A stretch of 64,000 nucleotides of DNA from Verrucomicrobiota bacterium (GCA_030749225.1 JASMKO010000060.1:1-64000), one strand, 5' to 3'; shown: positions 7,141 through 15,736, counted from the stretch's first letter. A program made the numbers and translations. Notes: generated from the sequence alone by a model not told the origin.

Positions 7141-8196
7141 ATGAAAATGATTAGCAATGCGTTTGCATTTGCTTTCTTTTTTGGTTTTTGCCACGTCATT
7201 TTTGCTCAGAAATCAACTGTTATTGGCATTAAGGAGGCGCCTCCTTTTGCCTTCAAGGATTCGAAAGGTGAATGGGTGGGCATCACGGTGGATTTATGGA
7301 AAGAAATTCAAGGGGAACAAAATGCTAAATTTCTACCTCAAGAAATGGCACTGGATAAATTGCTCATTGGCATAGAGAGGGGCGAAATTGAAACAGGTCT
7401 TGGAGCGATATCAATAATTTACGATCGGGAAAAAAAATTAGACTTTAGTATTCCTTATTTTGAAACAGGACTTGCTTTAGCCGTCCGGATTGAATCCGAG
7501 GGTAATGTGTCGAATTATATTGATACACTAGGCAAAGTAATTAAGGCGTTGATTCCATGGATACTTCTACTACTAGTCGTTGGAGTGTTGATATGGTTCT
7601 TAGAGAAAAAAATAAATGAAGATCAATTTCACAAGCCCTTGGGCGAGGGTATTGGTTCCGGTATCTGGTGGGCGTGTGTTACAATGACTACCGTTGGCTA
7701 TGGGGACAAAACTCCCAAAAGTTTTTTTGGGCGTATTATTGCTGTTGGTTGGATGTTCTCCGGAATCATCCTGATTTCCAGTTTAACCGCAACGATCACT
7801 ACCTCAATGACCATTGACAGACTATATGACCAGATTGCAAGTCTGGATGATTTGAAAAAACAAAAGACAGGAGCAATTGAATCCACGTCAGCCGTGGACT
7901 TATTGCAAGACAATGGAATTACTCATGGCACATTCCCTACCCTTAATGAGGGCCTTGCAGCACTCAGCAACGGAAAAATCAATGTGTTGATTCACGATGA
8001 GCCAATAATGAAACACGTTATCGCACAAAAGTATTCGGGAATGCTTCAAGTTCTGGACATCGTCATGGACAAGCAACTATATGCCTTTCCTGTTCAGGAT
8101 AACGCTATCATATTGGAACAAATAAATTTAGGGATTATTAAAGCGATAGAGTCCGGAAAAGTTGAATCTTTAATTCAACGTTATTTGCACGAATAA
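7141..8196 (+). CDS. prokaryotic ionotropic glutamate-receptor-like (GluR0-type) channel
   Basis: A 351-aa protein that starts with a signal peptide (residues 1-23, ending HVIFA). The next part is half of a family-3 periplasmic solute-binding domain (VIGIKEAPPFAF, then GAISIIYDREKKLDFSIPYF). It is split by a membrane module: helix about 134-154, a pore loop with the K+-selectivity filter TVGYGD at residues 184-189, and helix about 196-218. The second half of the binding domain follows (IESTSAVDLL, then IHDEPIMKHVI). This is the GluR0 architecture: a ligand-gated, K+-selective channel in the cytoplasmic membrane. It lies 44 bases after peptide 2. A TTG six bases upstream is a less likely start. 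Ligand unknown; the link to the peptide genes is positional. Confidence 0.9.
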   Translation: MKMISNAFAFAFFFGFCHVIFAQKSTVIGIKEAPPFAFKDSKGEWVGITVDLWKEIQGEQNAKFLPQEMALDKLLIGIERGEIETGLGAISIIYDREKKLDFSIPYFETGLALAVRIESEGNVSNYIDTLGKVIKALIPWILLLLVVGVLIWFLEKKINEDQFHKPLGEGIGSGIWWACVTMTTVGYGDKTPKSFFGRIIAVGWMFSGIILISSLTATITTSMTIDRLYDQIASLDDLKKQKTGAIESTSAVDLLQDNGITHGTFPTLNEGLAALSNGKINVLIHDEPIMKHVIAQKYSGMLQVLDIVMDKQLYAFPVQDNAIILEQINLGIIKAIESGKVESLIQRYLHE

Positions 8197-8333
8197 GCGA
8201 TGCATTTGTAGCCTTCATGTTCGTCTTGAACTAGGAGCCGAAAATTATGTTGAGTTGCGGTTGATGAAGCGAAATTCCTCAGGCAGAACTTACAGTAAGA
8301 ATCTCACGCTCAACTGGCCGTCACGGGAGGATT

Positions 8334-9365
8334 TCAGAAATCATCAAGGTAATCGGAGCGTTCACGAAAGAAACAATAAGGGTCGCGCTCGTTGAACACA
8401 TCAAGCCCCTGCCCGTAACTGACCGCCAAACAGCCGCCACATACCTTCCGTAGTCGACAGAAGCGACACTGACGGCAGCCTATCCTGTACTGTCTCGCCT
8501 TAGGGGATTTATAAACCCCTTCAATGCCGAGATCCAGCGCGTTCCCGATGAACGACGGAAATTTGCGACAGGCATGCGCTTCACCCTCCGGCAGAACCGC
8601 GATGAAATTGAACGCTGCGCCGCAGCCGAAACCGGTGCAGCCGCCAGTCGCAGGCCGCTTGAAGTGATAGCGCACAATATTGAAAAGACTGTCCTTGAAC
8701 CAGAGCGCCGAATTGGAGCGCGAGGCCATGATATAACGTTTCATGAACTCCACGTATTCGGCCTGTGTAGGTAGTTCCAGATTCGAGCCTTCGCCGACCT
8801 GAGCCAGGCGGTTGAACGTAAAACGATCCGCAAGCCCCTTCAGCATCTCACCCAATGGAATCACCTGATTCATGTTGCTCCGCGTTAAGGTGAGCATCAC
8901 GTTGGCCCGGATACCGTGCTCCTGAAGTATCTTTAGGAAGTCGAGAACACGATGAAAATGGCCAGGGCCTCGAATTTCATCGTTGTGTTCTTTCAATCCT
9001 TCCAGGCTGACCTGATAGTAGATCGGCTTTCGAATCTGGGCGATTCTGGCGATAACGCTCTGCGGCACTGGATTACCCAGGAACGATACCCCAAGATCTT
9101 CATTTCCGATGCTCTGATATAACTCCCAGAAGTAGGGATAGAGAATTGGGTTCCCTCCGGTCAGGCAGACATGTCCGGCAAGCTTTCGGCCTCGACAGAA
9201 CGAAATATGGCTTTGAAGGATCTTGTATGCATCGTCGAACTTTAGCGCAGTGCGATCCGTCCGGTCATAGCAATGGCGGCAGTGCAATTCGCAGTCATTG
9301 GTGAGATGCCACTGGAGTGTGAAGCAGTTGGACTTGCGGCCTAAAATTCTGCCATCTCGTAGCAT
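8334..9365 (-). CDS. radical SAM/SPASM peptide-maturase-like protein
   Basis: A 343-aa protein with the radical SAM cluster motif CELHCRHC (Cys25, Cys29, Cys32) after TLQWHLTNDC, a GGNP motif (TGGNPILYP), and a C-terminal region rich in cysteines (GGCTGFGCGAAF, ACRKF, GCRQCRFCRLRKVCGGC, DPYCF) for auxiliary Fe-S clusters. The N-terminus MLRDGRILGRKSNCFTLQWH and the SPASM-like tail resemble, from memory, the peptide-modifying enzymes named CbpB and SbtM (thio/seleno-oxazole peptides). I see no precursor gene next to it. A likely ribosome site (AAAGGA) precedes ATG 9365. Its GC (~53%) is above that of the MNIO genes, so it may have a separate origin. It converges with the channel gene, 137 bases apart. 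Confidence 0.78.
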   Translation of the reverse strand: MLRDGRILGRKSNCFTLQWHLTNDCELHCRHCYDRTDRTALKFDDAYKILQSHISFCRGRKLAGHVCLTGGNPILYPYFWELYQSIGNEDLGVSFLGNPVPQSVIARIAQIRKPIYYQVSLEGLKEHNDEIRGPGHFHRVLDFLKILQEHGIRANVMLTLTRSNMNQVIPLGEMLKGLADRFTFNRLAQVGEGSNLELPTQAEYVEFMKRYIMASRSNSALWFKDSLFNIVRYHFKRPATGGCTGFGCGAAFNFIAVLPEGEAHACRKFPSFIGNALDLGIEGVYKSPKARQYRIGCRQCRFCRLRKVCGGCLAVSYGQGLDVFNERDPYCFFRERSDYLDDF

Positions 9366-9397
9366 TTCCTTTGCAATTCAAGTTCTATTTTGCACTC

Positions 9398-9511
9398 TGC
9401 TTCCACAAGTTGTGCGCCTCGCTGAGCGAAAAGCTCAACGCCAAGATGACCCATCAACGGCTGGGCGACGAGATTTCGCGCCTGGCTCACTCGATTGGCA
9501 ACAGCGGGTAA
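9398..9511 (+). pseudogene. orphan 3' end of a TAXI-type gene
   Basis: The frame ending at TAA 9509-9511 reads CFHKLCASLSEKLNAKMTHQ and continues RLGDEISRLAHSI. This aligns with the end of the TAXI protein at 1875-3281 (CFLELCASISEKLNAKMTRL, RLSGEIARLTDAI). It has no start or upstream coding sequence of its own; homology stops just before the radical SAM start codon. Its codons are host-like and GC-rich, unlike the AT-rich end now fused to the TAXI gene. The simplest reading is that this is the original 3' end, separated from its gene by the island. A decayed tandem paralogue is the alternative. Confidence 0.72.
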
Positions 9512-9520
9512 CCGGATGGG

Positions 9521-10393
9521 TTACTTCTCGCGCTCCCGCAGCTTGTCCTCCCTCTGCTCTCGTTCCTCCCGTTCCGCACGCTCGCGTTGCGCGCCCCTGT
9601 GACGCGCCTCGAGGGCGTGTTCGATTTCTTCGAGTTGCCCGTTGAGTTTGCCCAGTTTCGCTTTCACCTCGGCGGCCCGATACTCGAGCCGGTGGCGCTT
9701 AACCTCAGCCTCGTCGTCGTCGCCTTCAACTTGCCTCGCGGCGACTGTCAATTCCTCGAGATGCGCAAGCGCCTCACGGCGCTCGGCACGCAGATGCTGA
9801 AGGTGCTGGCGCAATTCCGCCTGGCCGTTCTCCCGCTCGGCGCGCCCCTCCCGCCGCCGGTGTTCCTCGAGCTCGTGCTGGAGCAGGTCGGCGTGGTTGT
9901 GCCTGCCGCCTTCGCGCAATTCCTCGATCTGCCGTTTCATCTGGTGCAGGCGCTTCTGGAGTCCGGTGTCTTCGCGGCGATACTCCCGTTCTTGGGCGTG
10001 TTCACGCTCCTCCCCGTGCTCGCGGAGATGCTGGGTCAGCTCTTCAGAGATGTGGCGGAGTCGCCCCCGCGTTTCCTCACGCAAATGGTAGATTCGATCC
10101 TTTGTCATTTGTGCCCGGCGCAGGTGCTGCTCCAACTCAGCGCGTTCCTCCTCGCCCTGCGCTGTCTCAGTTTCGACCTCCAAACTGACCTGCTCCAGTT
10201 CCAGTTGAAGGATGCGCCGTGTCAGTTCGTCGAAATGTTCCATCAATGCGTCGGTCTCGATCTGGGCCAGTTCGGCTTCGATTTGGCGGCCTAGGTTTTC
10301 GTGATGTTCGGCCTTGGCCAAGCCGGTTTCGCAGCAAAGCAGGGCGGCCAATGTCAGCCCGGCGACGATGGGGGTCGGGGTCTGTTTTCTCAT
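9521..10393 (-). CDS. exported coiled-coil protein
   Basis: About 290 residues. A signal peptide (MRKQTPTPIVAGLTLAALLC, cleavage near AKAEHH) precedes a mature part that is almost entirely charged and helical, rich in Glu, Arg, Gln and His (HLREHGEEREHAQEREYRRE), with heptad-like Leu spacing. It should form long coiled coils in the periplasm or on the surface. No enzymatic motif is visible. The outermost start is TTG at 10420; ATG 10393 is chosen because it begins a normal signal peptide. A copy of the TTGGCCAA palindrome lies at the cleavage region. Function unknown; similar low-complexity exported proteins are common in Verrucomicrobiota. Confidence 0.75.
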   Translation of the reverse strand: MRKQTPTPIVAGLTLAALLCCETGLAKAEHHENLGRQIEAELAQIETDALMEHFDELTRRILQLELEQVSLEVETETAQGEEERAELEQHLRRAQMTKDRIYHLREETRGRLRHISEELTQHLREHGEEREHAQEREYRREDTGLQKRLHQMKRQIEELREGGRHNHADLLQHELEEHRRREGRAERENGQAELRQHLQHLRAERREALAHLEELTVAARQVEGDDDEAEVKRHRLEYRAAEVKAKLGKLNGQLEEIEHALEARHRGAQRERAEREEREQREDKLREREK

Positions 10394-10507
10394 GATTTTA
10401 CGGGATAAAAACAATGTCAAGTGAGGAGCCTACACCCGTCCCCTCTTTCACGCAACTGGTTCTTTCTCGCTTGGCCAAGCACAGGCGTTTCGAGCGCCGG
10501 CGGCTGG

Positions 10508-11599
10508 TTAGCCTAGCTTGGCTCGGTGTTTCCAGAGTTGGTGCGGCTTGAAGATGCCAAGCGGGGTGATGATGCCTGTGATCAGCTCCGGCGGCGTGAC
10601 GTCGAAGGCCGGGTTACGCGCGCTGCTGCCGGGGTTGGCAATGCGGACCTGCTGCCGGCGGCCGCGGGGCGTCACGCCCCAGGCACTGAGTACTTCCTCC
10701 TCGTCGCGTTCCTCAATCGGGATGGCTTGGCCGGACTCGAGTTCCCAGTCGATCGTCGAAAGTGGGATGGCGACGTAGAACGGGATGCCGTGCCGCTTGG
10801 CCAGGACGGCTTTGGTGTAGGTGCCGATCTTGTTGGCCACCTCGCCGGTGCGGCCCAGCGTGCGGTCACTACCGACGATGACGAGGTCGATCTCGCCGCG
10901 CTGCATCAGGTGGCCGGCGGCGTTATCGGCGATGATGTCGTGTGCGATGCCCTGCTGCGCCAGTTCCCACGCGGTGAGAACGGCACCCTGAGAGCGGGGC
11001 CGTGTCTCGTCGCAAAAAACGTGGAATGATTTGCCGTTGGCCTGCGCTGCGTACAGCGGCGCGGTGGCGGAGCCGTAATCGACGAACGCCAGCCAACCGG
11101 CGTTGCAATGGGTCAGCACATGGGCGCCGTCGTGGATGAGCGGCTCGCCCACTTGGCCAAGCGCCTGGCAGTGGGTCGCATCGTCGTCGGCAAACTGCCC
11201 GGCCAAGGCTACGGCCTGCGCCTGGCGGTCGGCCACGGTCGGGCCGTTCAGCTGCGCGAGCATCGATCGCATGGCGTTGACCGGGTCGACCGCAGTGGGC
11301 CGTGCCTTGGCCAGCGTGTCGTAGACCTTGGCCGTGTGTCTTTCGAACGCCTTCAGCCCGCGGCCCCGAAACGCTCGCATACCCTGCGCCAAGCCATAAG
11401 CGGCGGTGGCCCCAATCGCGCCGGCACCGCGCACGACCATGTCGGTGATGGCGCTGGCGGTTTCTCGGTAGTCTGCGGTAGAGACGATTTTAAATTGATG
11501 CGGGAGCAGCCGTTGCTCGATGAGCCTGATTCTGTTTCGGGCCTTGTCACACCAGACCGTGCGGTAGTGCCGCGACGTGCCGTGGAGCGTGACCTTCAT
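10508..11599 (-). CDS. mtnA: methylthioribose-1-phosphate isomerase
   Basis: A 363-aa protein of the usual length. MtnA converts 5-methylthioribose-1-phosphate to methylthioribulose-1-phosphate in the cytoplasmic methionine salvage pathway. Motifs: VVRGAGAIGATAAYG near residue 56, ILTHCNAG-type sequence (VLTHCNAGW, catalytic Cys165), TRPRSQGA, and IVGSDRTLGRTGEVANKIGT with the catalytic Asp245. The family usually has GADR where this has GSDR; the Asp is kept. It lies 15 bases downstream of the TPR gene on the same strand and may be co-transcribed. No other methionine-salvage gene is in the window. The family also contains eIF-2B-like and ribose-1,5-bisphosphate isomerases, but the motifs favour MtnA. 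Confidence 0.92.
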   Translation of the reverse strand: MKVTLHGTSRHYRTVWCDKARNRIRLIEQRLLPHQFKIVSTADYRETASAITDMVVRGAGAIGATAAYGLAQGMRAFRGRGLKAFERHTAKVYDTLAKARPTAVDPVNAMRSMLAQLNGPTVADRQAQAVALAGQFADDDATHCQALGQVGEPLIHDGAHVLTHCNAGWLAFVDYGSATAPLYAAQANGKSFHVFCDETRPRSQGAVLTAWELAQQGIAHDIIADNAAGHLMQRGEIDLVIVGSDRTLGRTGEVANKIGTYTKAVLAKRHGIPFYVAIPLSTIDWELESGQAIPIEERDEEEVLSAWGVTPRGRRQQVRIANPGSSARNPAFDVTPPELITGIITPLGIFKPHQLWKHRAKLG

Positions 11600-11614
11600 G
11601 GCGCGGGGCGCGCG

Positions 11615-12028
11615 TCAGGGGCTGCTGAACTTGACCTCGAGCTGGCGGCGGATGCGCTTGTAGCGCGGATCGGTTCGGACATTGTTGAGGTCGGGATCCT
11701 CGTCCATCCATTGCGAATCTTTGTAGCCGAAGTGGATGGCTTTGTTGAGGGCGGTAATGGACTGGTCGATCTGGTCGGTGAGGGAGTAGCTGCAGGCGAG
11801 ATTGTAGAACACCATCGAGTCTTCCGGGAGCAGCTTGGCCAAGTGTTCATCGACAGCGAGACCGTCGCGAAACCGGTCGCGCTGAGTGTAGCTGTCCCCG
11901 AGCAGTTGGAGCGCCTCGACGTATTTCGGGTCGCGCTGGGTGAGACCCTCCAAGAAGGAGATCTCAATGTCCAGGTCCCGTTTCTCCTTATTCGTAAGCG
12001 GTTGTCTTGCAGATGAATGCTTCGGCAT
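11615..12028 (-). CDS. small TPR-repeat protein
   Basis: A 137-aa cytoplasmic-looking protein without signal peptide. Two to three tetratricopeptide repeats are visible: EISFLEGLTQRDPKYVEALQ, LAVDEHLAKLLPEDSMVFYN and ITALNKAIHFGY, followed by a conserved ending with DPDLNNVRTDPRYKRI, as seen in many small TPR proteins of PVC bacteria. TPRs mediate protein contacts; no partner can be named. It ends 15 bases before mtnA on the same strand, so it is probably the first gene of that pair. The upstream 135-base gap holds no clear promoter. Confidence 0.8.
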   Translation of the reverse strand: MPKHSSARQPLTNKEKRDLDIEISFLEGLTQRDPKYVEALQLLGDSYTQRDRFRDGLAVDEHLAKLLPEDSMVFYNLACSYSLTDQIDQSITALNKAIHFGYKDSQWMDEDPDLNNVRTDPRYKRIRRQLEVKFSSP

Positions 12029-12163
12029 AAACCACGCCCCTTTTTGCCGATTCGCGCGGCCAAGTCAAGTGGTGCTCCGCAAAAAACAGGACAGGACAGG
12101 CAACCAACGCACCCATACAACGGTGCCCGGTTGATTCCGGCGTGGTGCGCTTGGCCATGCGCA

Positions 12164-13030
12164 TCACTGTTTCTTTGACTGATGTAGTGCGTTGTGTTTG
12201 GGGAAATCGTTGTGGTAGCGCCTGAGCAGCGTGGCTTCGTCGTTTTTGACGAGATAGATTTTGCCGCGGATTTTCAGCGTCTCGCCGGGTGCGAGGCCGC
12301 CGAGCCGGAAGTCGCTGTGCAGGCAGCGGATGACGCCCTGGAACAGCTCTTGGTACGGCTCGAACGCGGTCGCGAAGATCATCGAGCCGTCGCCGCTGAA
12401 GCAGCCGATCAGTCCGTTGCTCGGCACGGCGGGGTGCAGCGGGCGCGGATTGACGTCGGCGCGCGGCACGCCCGGCCCGGCCCAAACCTGGCCGGGGATG
12501 TAGCGGGCCTCGGTCGCCCAGCCCTGCGTCGGCATGATTGCCCGTTTGCCGTCGAGGTAGACGAAACTCCTTTTGATGTAGGCGTACTTGTCGGCGGTTG
12601 CATCCGCGCCGGTACCGGTGAATTTCCCGACGCGAATGCACGGCTGCGCCCAGTGCGCCTCGGAGCGCTTGGCCGTGGGGTTGTGCGCGTTGAGCCGAAA
12701 ATCGACCTCGTCGTGCGTGGCGGTGATGACATGCTCGACCGTCACGCCGTCGTTCACGTTGCAGCGCAAACGAATCTGCGAGCCGTCCCGGCTGCGGGAG
12801 ACCAGGCGCGTTTTGTGACCGACAACGGTGTGCCGTCCCCAGTCGGTTGTCTGCGAATTGTCACGGCAATACGCCTCGAGGTAATGGATTTTCATCTCGC
12901 GGCCGGGGAGATGGTCGCCGCTGATCGTCAGGTAATTTTTGGCCCAGTGCAGCCTGAGTTTGGTCGGCTCGGCTGCTTGGCCAAGCGCCACAGCGCACAC
13001 GAAGGGAAGAATGGAAAAAAACGCTTTCAT
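12164..13030 (-). CDS. exported protein of unknown function
   Basis: A 288-aa protein with a signal peptide (MKAFFSILPFVCAVALGQAA, cleavage before EPTK). The mature part is rich in beta structure (KLRLHWAKNYLTISGDHLPG, LDGKRAIMPTQGW, MIFATAFEPYQELFQG) and contains a conserved-looking CLHSDFRLGGLAPGETLKI segment, typical of secreted proteins widespread in Planctomycetes and Verrucomicrobia that lack an assigned function. It may bind carbohydrate, given a beta-sandwich-like composition and many Trp, Tyr and His, but no catalytic triad is evident. It diverges from the DegT aminotransferase with a 93-base gap. A TTGGCCAA palindrome encodes the LGQA of the signal peptide. Confidence 0.7.
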   Translation of the reverse strand: MKAFFSILPFVCAVALGQAAEPTKLRLHWAKNYLTISGDHLPGREMKIHYLEAYCRDNSQTTDWGRHTVVGHKTRLVSRSRDGSQIRLRCNVNDGVTVEHVITATHDEVDFRLNAHNPTAKRSEAHWAQPCIRVGKFTGTGADATADKYAYIKRSFVYLDGKRAIMPTQGWATEARYIPGQVWAGPGVPRADVNPRPLHPAVPSNGLIGCFSGDGSMIFATAFEPYQELFQGVIRCLHSDFRLGGLAPGETLKIRGKIYLVKNDEATLLRRYHNDFPKHNALHQSKKQ

Positions 13031-13123
13031 GGTCAGACGACCGCAGAGTCGGCCTGCAGCGGGGCGGTGTCAACGGCAATGCGCTTGTGTCGGGGCACGC
13101 CGTCGGTGAATACTGCCGCGTCT

Positions 13124-14260
13124 ATGGGAGAACCGATAAACGTACCGCTGCTCAATTTGTGCTCGCAAAACCAGCCTCTTGCCGAAGAGTTGAAGGCCGC
13201 CTTCGCGCGTGTGCTCGATTCGTCGCAGTTTATCCTTGGGGCGGAGTTGGCTCGGTTCGAGGAGCGAGCTGCCGAGTCGGTCGGGGCGCAGCACGCGATT
13301 GGCGTCAGCTCCGGCACCGACGCGCTGCTGCTCTCCCTGATGACGCTGGGCATCGGCCCCGGCGACGAGGTGCTGTGCCCATCGTTCACGTTTTTCGCAA
13401 CGGCCGGCGCGATTGCCCGCACTGGCGCGATACCGGTGTTCGTCGATTCGCTCGACGCCGATTTCAGCATCGATGCCACCGATGCCAAGCGGCGCGTGAC
13501 CGACAAAACCAAGGCGATCATCCCGGTGCACCTGTTTGGCCATGCGGCGGACATGGACGGCGTGCAGCGCTTGGCCAAGGCGCGCGGTCTAGTCATGCTC
13601 GAGGACGCCGCGCAGTCGATGGGTGCGACCCACGGAGACAGGCAGGTCGGCACGATGGGCGATCTGGGCGCGTTCAGTTTTTTTCCGTCCAAGAACCTCG
13701 GCGGCTTCGGGGACGGCGGCATGATTACCACCGACGACGACGCCTTGGCCAAGCGGACGCGTATCCTTCGCGTGCACGGCGGCGCGCCAAAGTATTATCA
13801 CAAGGTCGTCGGCGGCAATTTCCGGATGGACCCGCTGCACGCCGCACTGCTTGGGGTCAAACTGGATCACTTCCCGGACTATTTGGCCAAGCGCCGCGCC
13901 AACGCCGCGCAGCACCTCGAGCGCCTGGCCCAGTGCGAGCACGTCGCCGAAGGCCGGCTCGTGCTGCCTTCTGAGATCGACGGCCGGAGTCACACGTGGA
14001 ACCAGTTCACCCTCCGCGTGTCCAACGGCCGGCGCGACGCCCTCCAGGCGCACCTGACCGAGAACCACATCGGCTCGGCGATCTATTATCCCGTGCCGCT
14101 GCACCTGCAGGAATGTTTCGCGCATCTGCCCAGCTTCCGCGAGTCGTTGCCAGTTTGCGAAAAAATGGCGGGAGAAGTGTTAAGCATCCCGGTATATCCG
14201 GAGATGTCGGAGGAGCAGCTCGACCACGTCGCCGACACGCTCGCCAACGCGCCGCTCTGA
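13124..14260 (+). CDS. DegT/DnrJ/EryC1/StrS family aminotransferase
   Basis: A 378-aa PLP enzyme. ATG 13124 (MGEPINVPLLNL) is chosen because the longer open frame upstream is antisense to the neighbouring gene. Family features: SSGTDALLLSLM near residue 65, PSFTFFATAGAIARTGAIPVF, LEDAAQSMGA, and the PLP-binding lysine in FSFFPSKNLGGFGDGGMI, then RILRVHG. These enzymes transaminate keto-sugars for cell-surface glycans or antibiotics. No other sugar-nucleotide gene is near, so the substrate cannot be named. It converges with the ankyrin gene only 3 bases away. Three TTGGCCAA copies fall inside it. Confidence 0.92.
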   Translation: MGEPINVPLLNLCSQNQPLAEELKAAFARVLDSSQFILGAELARFEERAAESVGAQHAIGVSSGTDALLLSLMTLGIGPGDEVLCPSFTFFATAGAIARTGAIPVFVDSLDADFSIDATDAKRRVTDKTKAIIPVHLFGHAADMDGVQRLAKARGLVMLEDAAQSMGATHGDRQVGTMGDLGAFSFFPSKNLGGFGDGGMITTDDDALAKRTRILRVHGGAPKYYHKVVGGNFRMDPLHAALLGVKLDHFPDYLAKRRANAAQHLERLAQCEHVAEGRLVLPSEIDGRSHTWNQFTLRVSNGRRDALQAHLTENHIGSAIYYPVPLHLQECFAHLPSFRESLPVCEKMAGEVLSIPVYPEMSEEQLDHVADTLANAPL

Positions 14261-14263
14261 GCG

Positions 14264-15643
14264 CTACAGCGTCTTGCCGCTTACGGCCCCGGCGGTTTGC
14301 AGCAACCGTGTGAGGTCTTCCCAGCCGTTGGCGGTCGCATAATCTAGTGGTGTGTGGCCTGATTTGTTTTGGCTGTTCAAGTTGGCATTATTGCGGATCA
14401 GCAGTTCCACCGCCTCCAGCCGGTTGTGCAGCACGGCTTGGTGCAACGGCGTGGTGTCGCTGTTGCTAAGCGCGCCCACATCGGCCCCGAGCGCGATCAG
14501 CAGTTCCATTGTGTTCACCTTACCCGCACCGGCGGCCCAGTGCAGCGGCGTGCTTTTGTGTAGCGGCCCGGGGACGTCCACCTTGACGCCCCGGCGCAGG
14601 AACGCCTGCACGGCGACGGCGTCTCCCTTGGCGGCAGCCATATGGATGGATACCTCTCGCCCGGCGCGGCCGCGTTTGGCCTCGATCAAGGCGGCGGCTT
14701 CGGGCTGCCGGTAGCCCTTGGCCAGGTCGAGCGGCGTACCGCTTTGGCTGATGGCATTCACCGGCGCCCGGCGCAGGAGCAGCAGCGCGATGACGTTGGT
14801 GCTGCCCTTGGCGGCGGCGGAGTGGAGTGGAGTCCAGCCGCCGTCGGTGCGCGCCGTCTTGTCCGCGCCGTGGTTGATCAGCAACTCGGCGGCCTGCGCC
14901 TGGTCCGCCTCGGCGGCCCAATGTAGCGGCGTGGCCCGGTGTTTTTTCATGCGAAAATGAACGTTGGCCCGGTTGCGTTTCAGCCAGCCGTCGAGCGCCT
15001 CAAGGTCGCCGTGGCGCGCGGCAAGGTGCACCGAGAGCGTGGCTCCTTTCTTCGCGCCAAGCTGGGTGAGCAGCTGCACTGTGGAGTTGCGCTTGTGAAT
15101 GCGCGCGAAGTCAAGTGGCGTGCCGTCGGGGCAGAGCGGGCTCAGGCCTTTGCCGAGGTCGTGCAGCAACTGGAGCACGGTGTCGCGGCCATGGATCGCC
15201 GCCGCATGAACAGCCGTCCAGCCGTTGGGCGCGGTCGAGTTCGGCTTGCCGCCCTGAGCCACAAGTTGCTTGATGGCATCAAGGCTGCCGTGAGTGCAGG
15301 CGAGGTAAAGCGCGTCCACTTTTTCCTTCTGTGTCTTGGCGTGGAGGTTCGCGCGGAAGACCAGCAGTGCCTCGATGTTGGCCGGCTTATCTTGGATTGC
15401 GGCGACGTGCAGCGGCGTTTGGCCAAGCGCGTTGGGCGCATCGACCGCTTGGCCAAGCCTCAGTGCTTGTCGCAGCGCATCGGTGTCATCCGCTGCGGCC
15501 AGTTCGTGCAACGTGCGGGTTTCGACCTTCGGCGTCGGTTGCGGCTTGGGTGTCGGGGCCGGGTGCGGTTCCGGTTCGCCCGGCCCGCACCCGACTTGGC
15601 TAAGTGCCACGCTGAACAGCGCCAGCAAAAGCGGTTGGAACAT
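14264..15643 (-). CDS. exported ankyrin-repeat protein
   Basis: A 459-aa protein from ATG 15643, which is preceded by AGGGA; an ATG at 15670 would add nine residues. It has a signal peptide ending LSQVGCGPG (the box is not a textbook lipobox, so lipidation is uncertain), a Pro-rich linker (PHPAPTPKPQPTP), then about ten ankyrin repeats filling the rest (NALGQTPLHVAAIQDK, HRATPLHWAAEADQAQ, GGWTPLHSAAAKGSTN, SGHTPLDYATANGWED). Ankyrin repeats mediate protein binding; here they would act in the periplasm or at the outer membrane. No enzyme domain. It ends the minus-strand block next to the giant surface proteins but is separated from them by about 90 bases. Confidence 0.88.
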   Translation of the reverse strand: MFQPLLLALFSVALSQVGCGPGEPEPHPAPTPKPQPTPKVETRTLHELAAADDTDALRQALRLGQAVDAPNALGQTPLHVAAIQDKPANIEALLVFRANLHAKTQKEKVDALYLACTHGSLDAIKQLVAQGGKPNSTAPNGWTAVHAAAIHGRDTVLQLLHDLGKGLSPLCPDGTPLDFARIHKRNSTVQLLTQLGAKKGATLSVHLAARHGDLEALDGWLKRNRANVHFRMKKHRATPLHWAAEADQAQAAELLINHGADKTARTDGGWTPLHSAAAKGSTNVIALLLLRRAPVNAISQSGTPLDLAKGYRQPEAAALIEAKRGRAGREVSIHMAAAKGDAVAVQAFLRRGVKVDVPGPLHKSTPLHWAAGAGKVNTMELLIALGADVGALSNSDTTPLHQAVLHNRLEAVELLIRNNANLNSQNKSGHTPLDYATANGWEDLTRLLQTAGAVSGKTL

Positions 15644-15736
15644 CGTTTCCCTGGGCTTGGCCGGGTTCATTCGAGTCGATCGGTTGGCGGTGGATTCAAC
15701 GCCCGAGATGCGCCCGAGGCAACGAAAAACCGGCGC

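Larger units (their letters stand above)
2840..9395. other. putative inserted genomic island
   Basis: The left edge is a drop in GC inside the TAXI gene near 2840, and the right edge is an orphan copy of the TAXI 3' end beginning near 9398. Sample composition by hand is 37% at 2941-3000 and 38% at 4681-4740, rising to 53% in the radical SAM gene (9001-9060). The genome's abundant TTGGCCAA palindrome is absent from 1946 to 10313. The two TAXI ends share an identical 11-base core, GCCAAGATGAC, at 3210-3220 and 9440-9450. No integrase or transposase is present, so the mechanism is unknown. The edges are approximate. Confidence 0.6.

Noticed and set aside
12194-13123. Upstream extension of the aminotransferase frame
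   Set aside because: It is antisense to an exported protein with a proper signal peptide and has no aminotransferase-like sequence.
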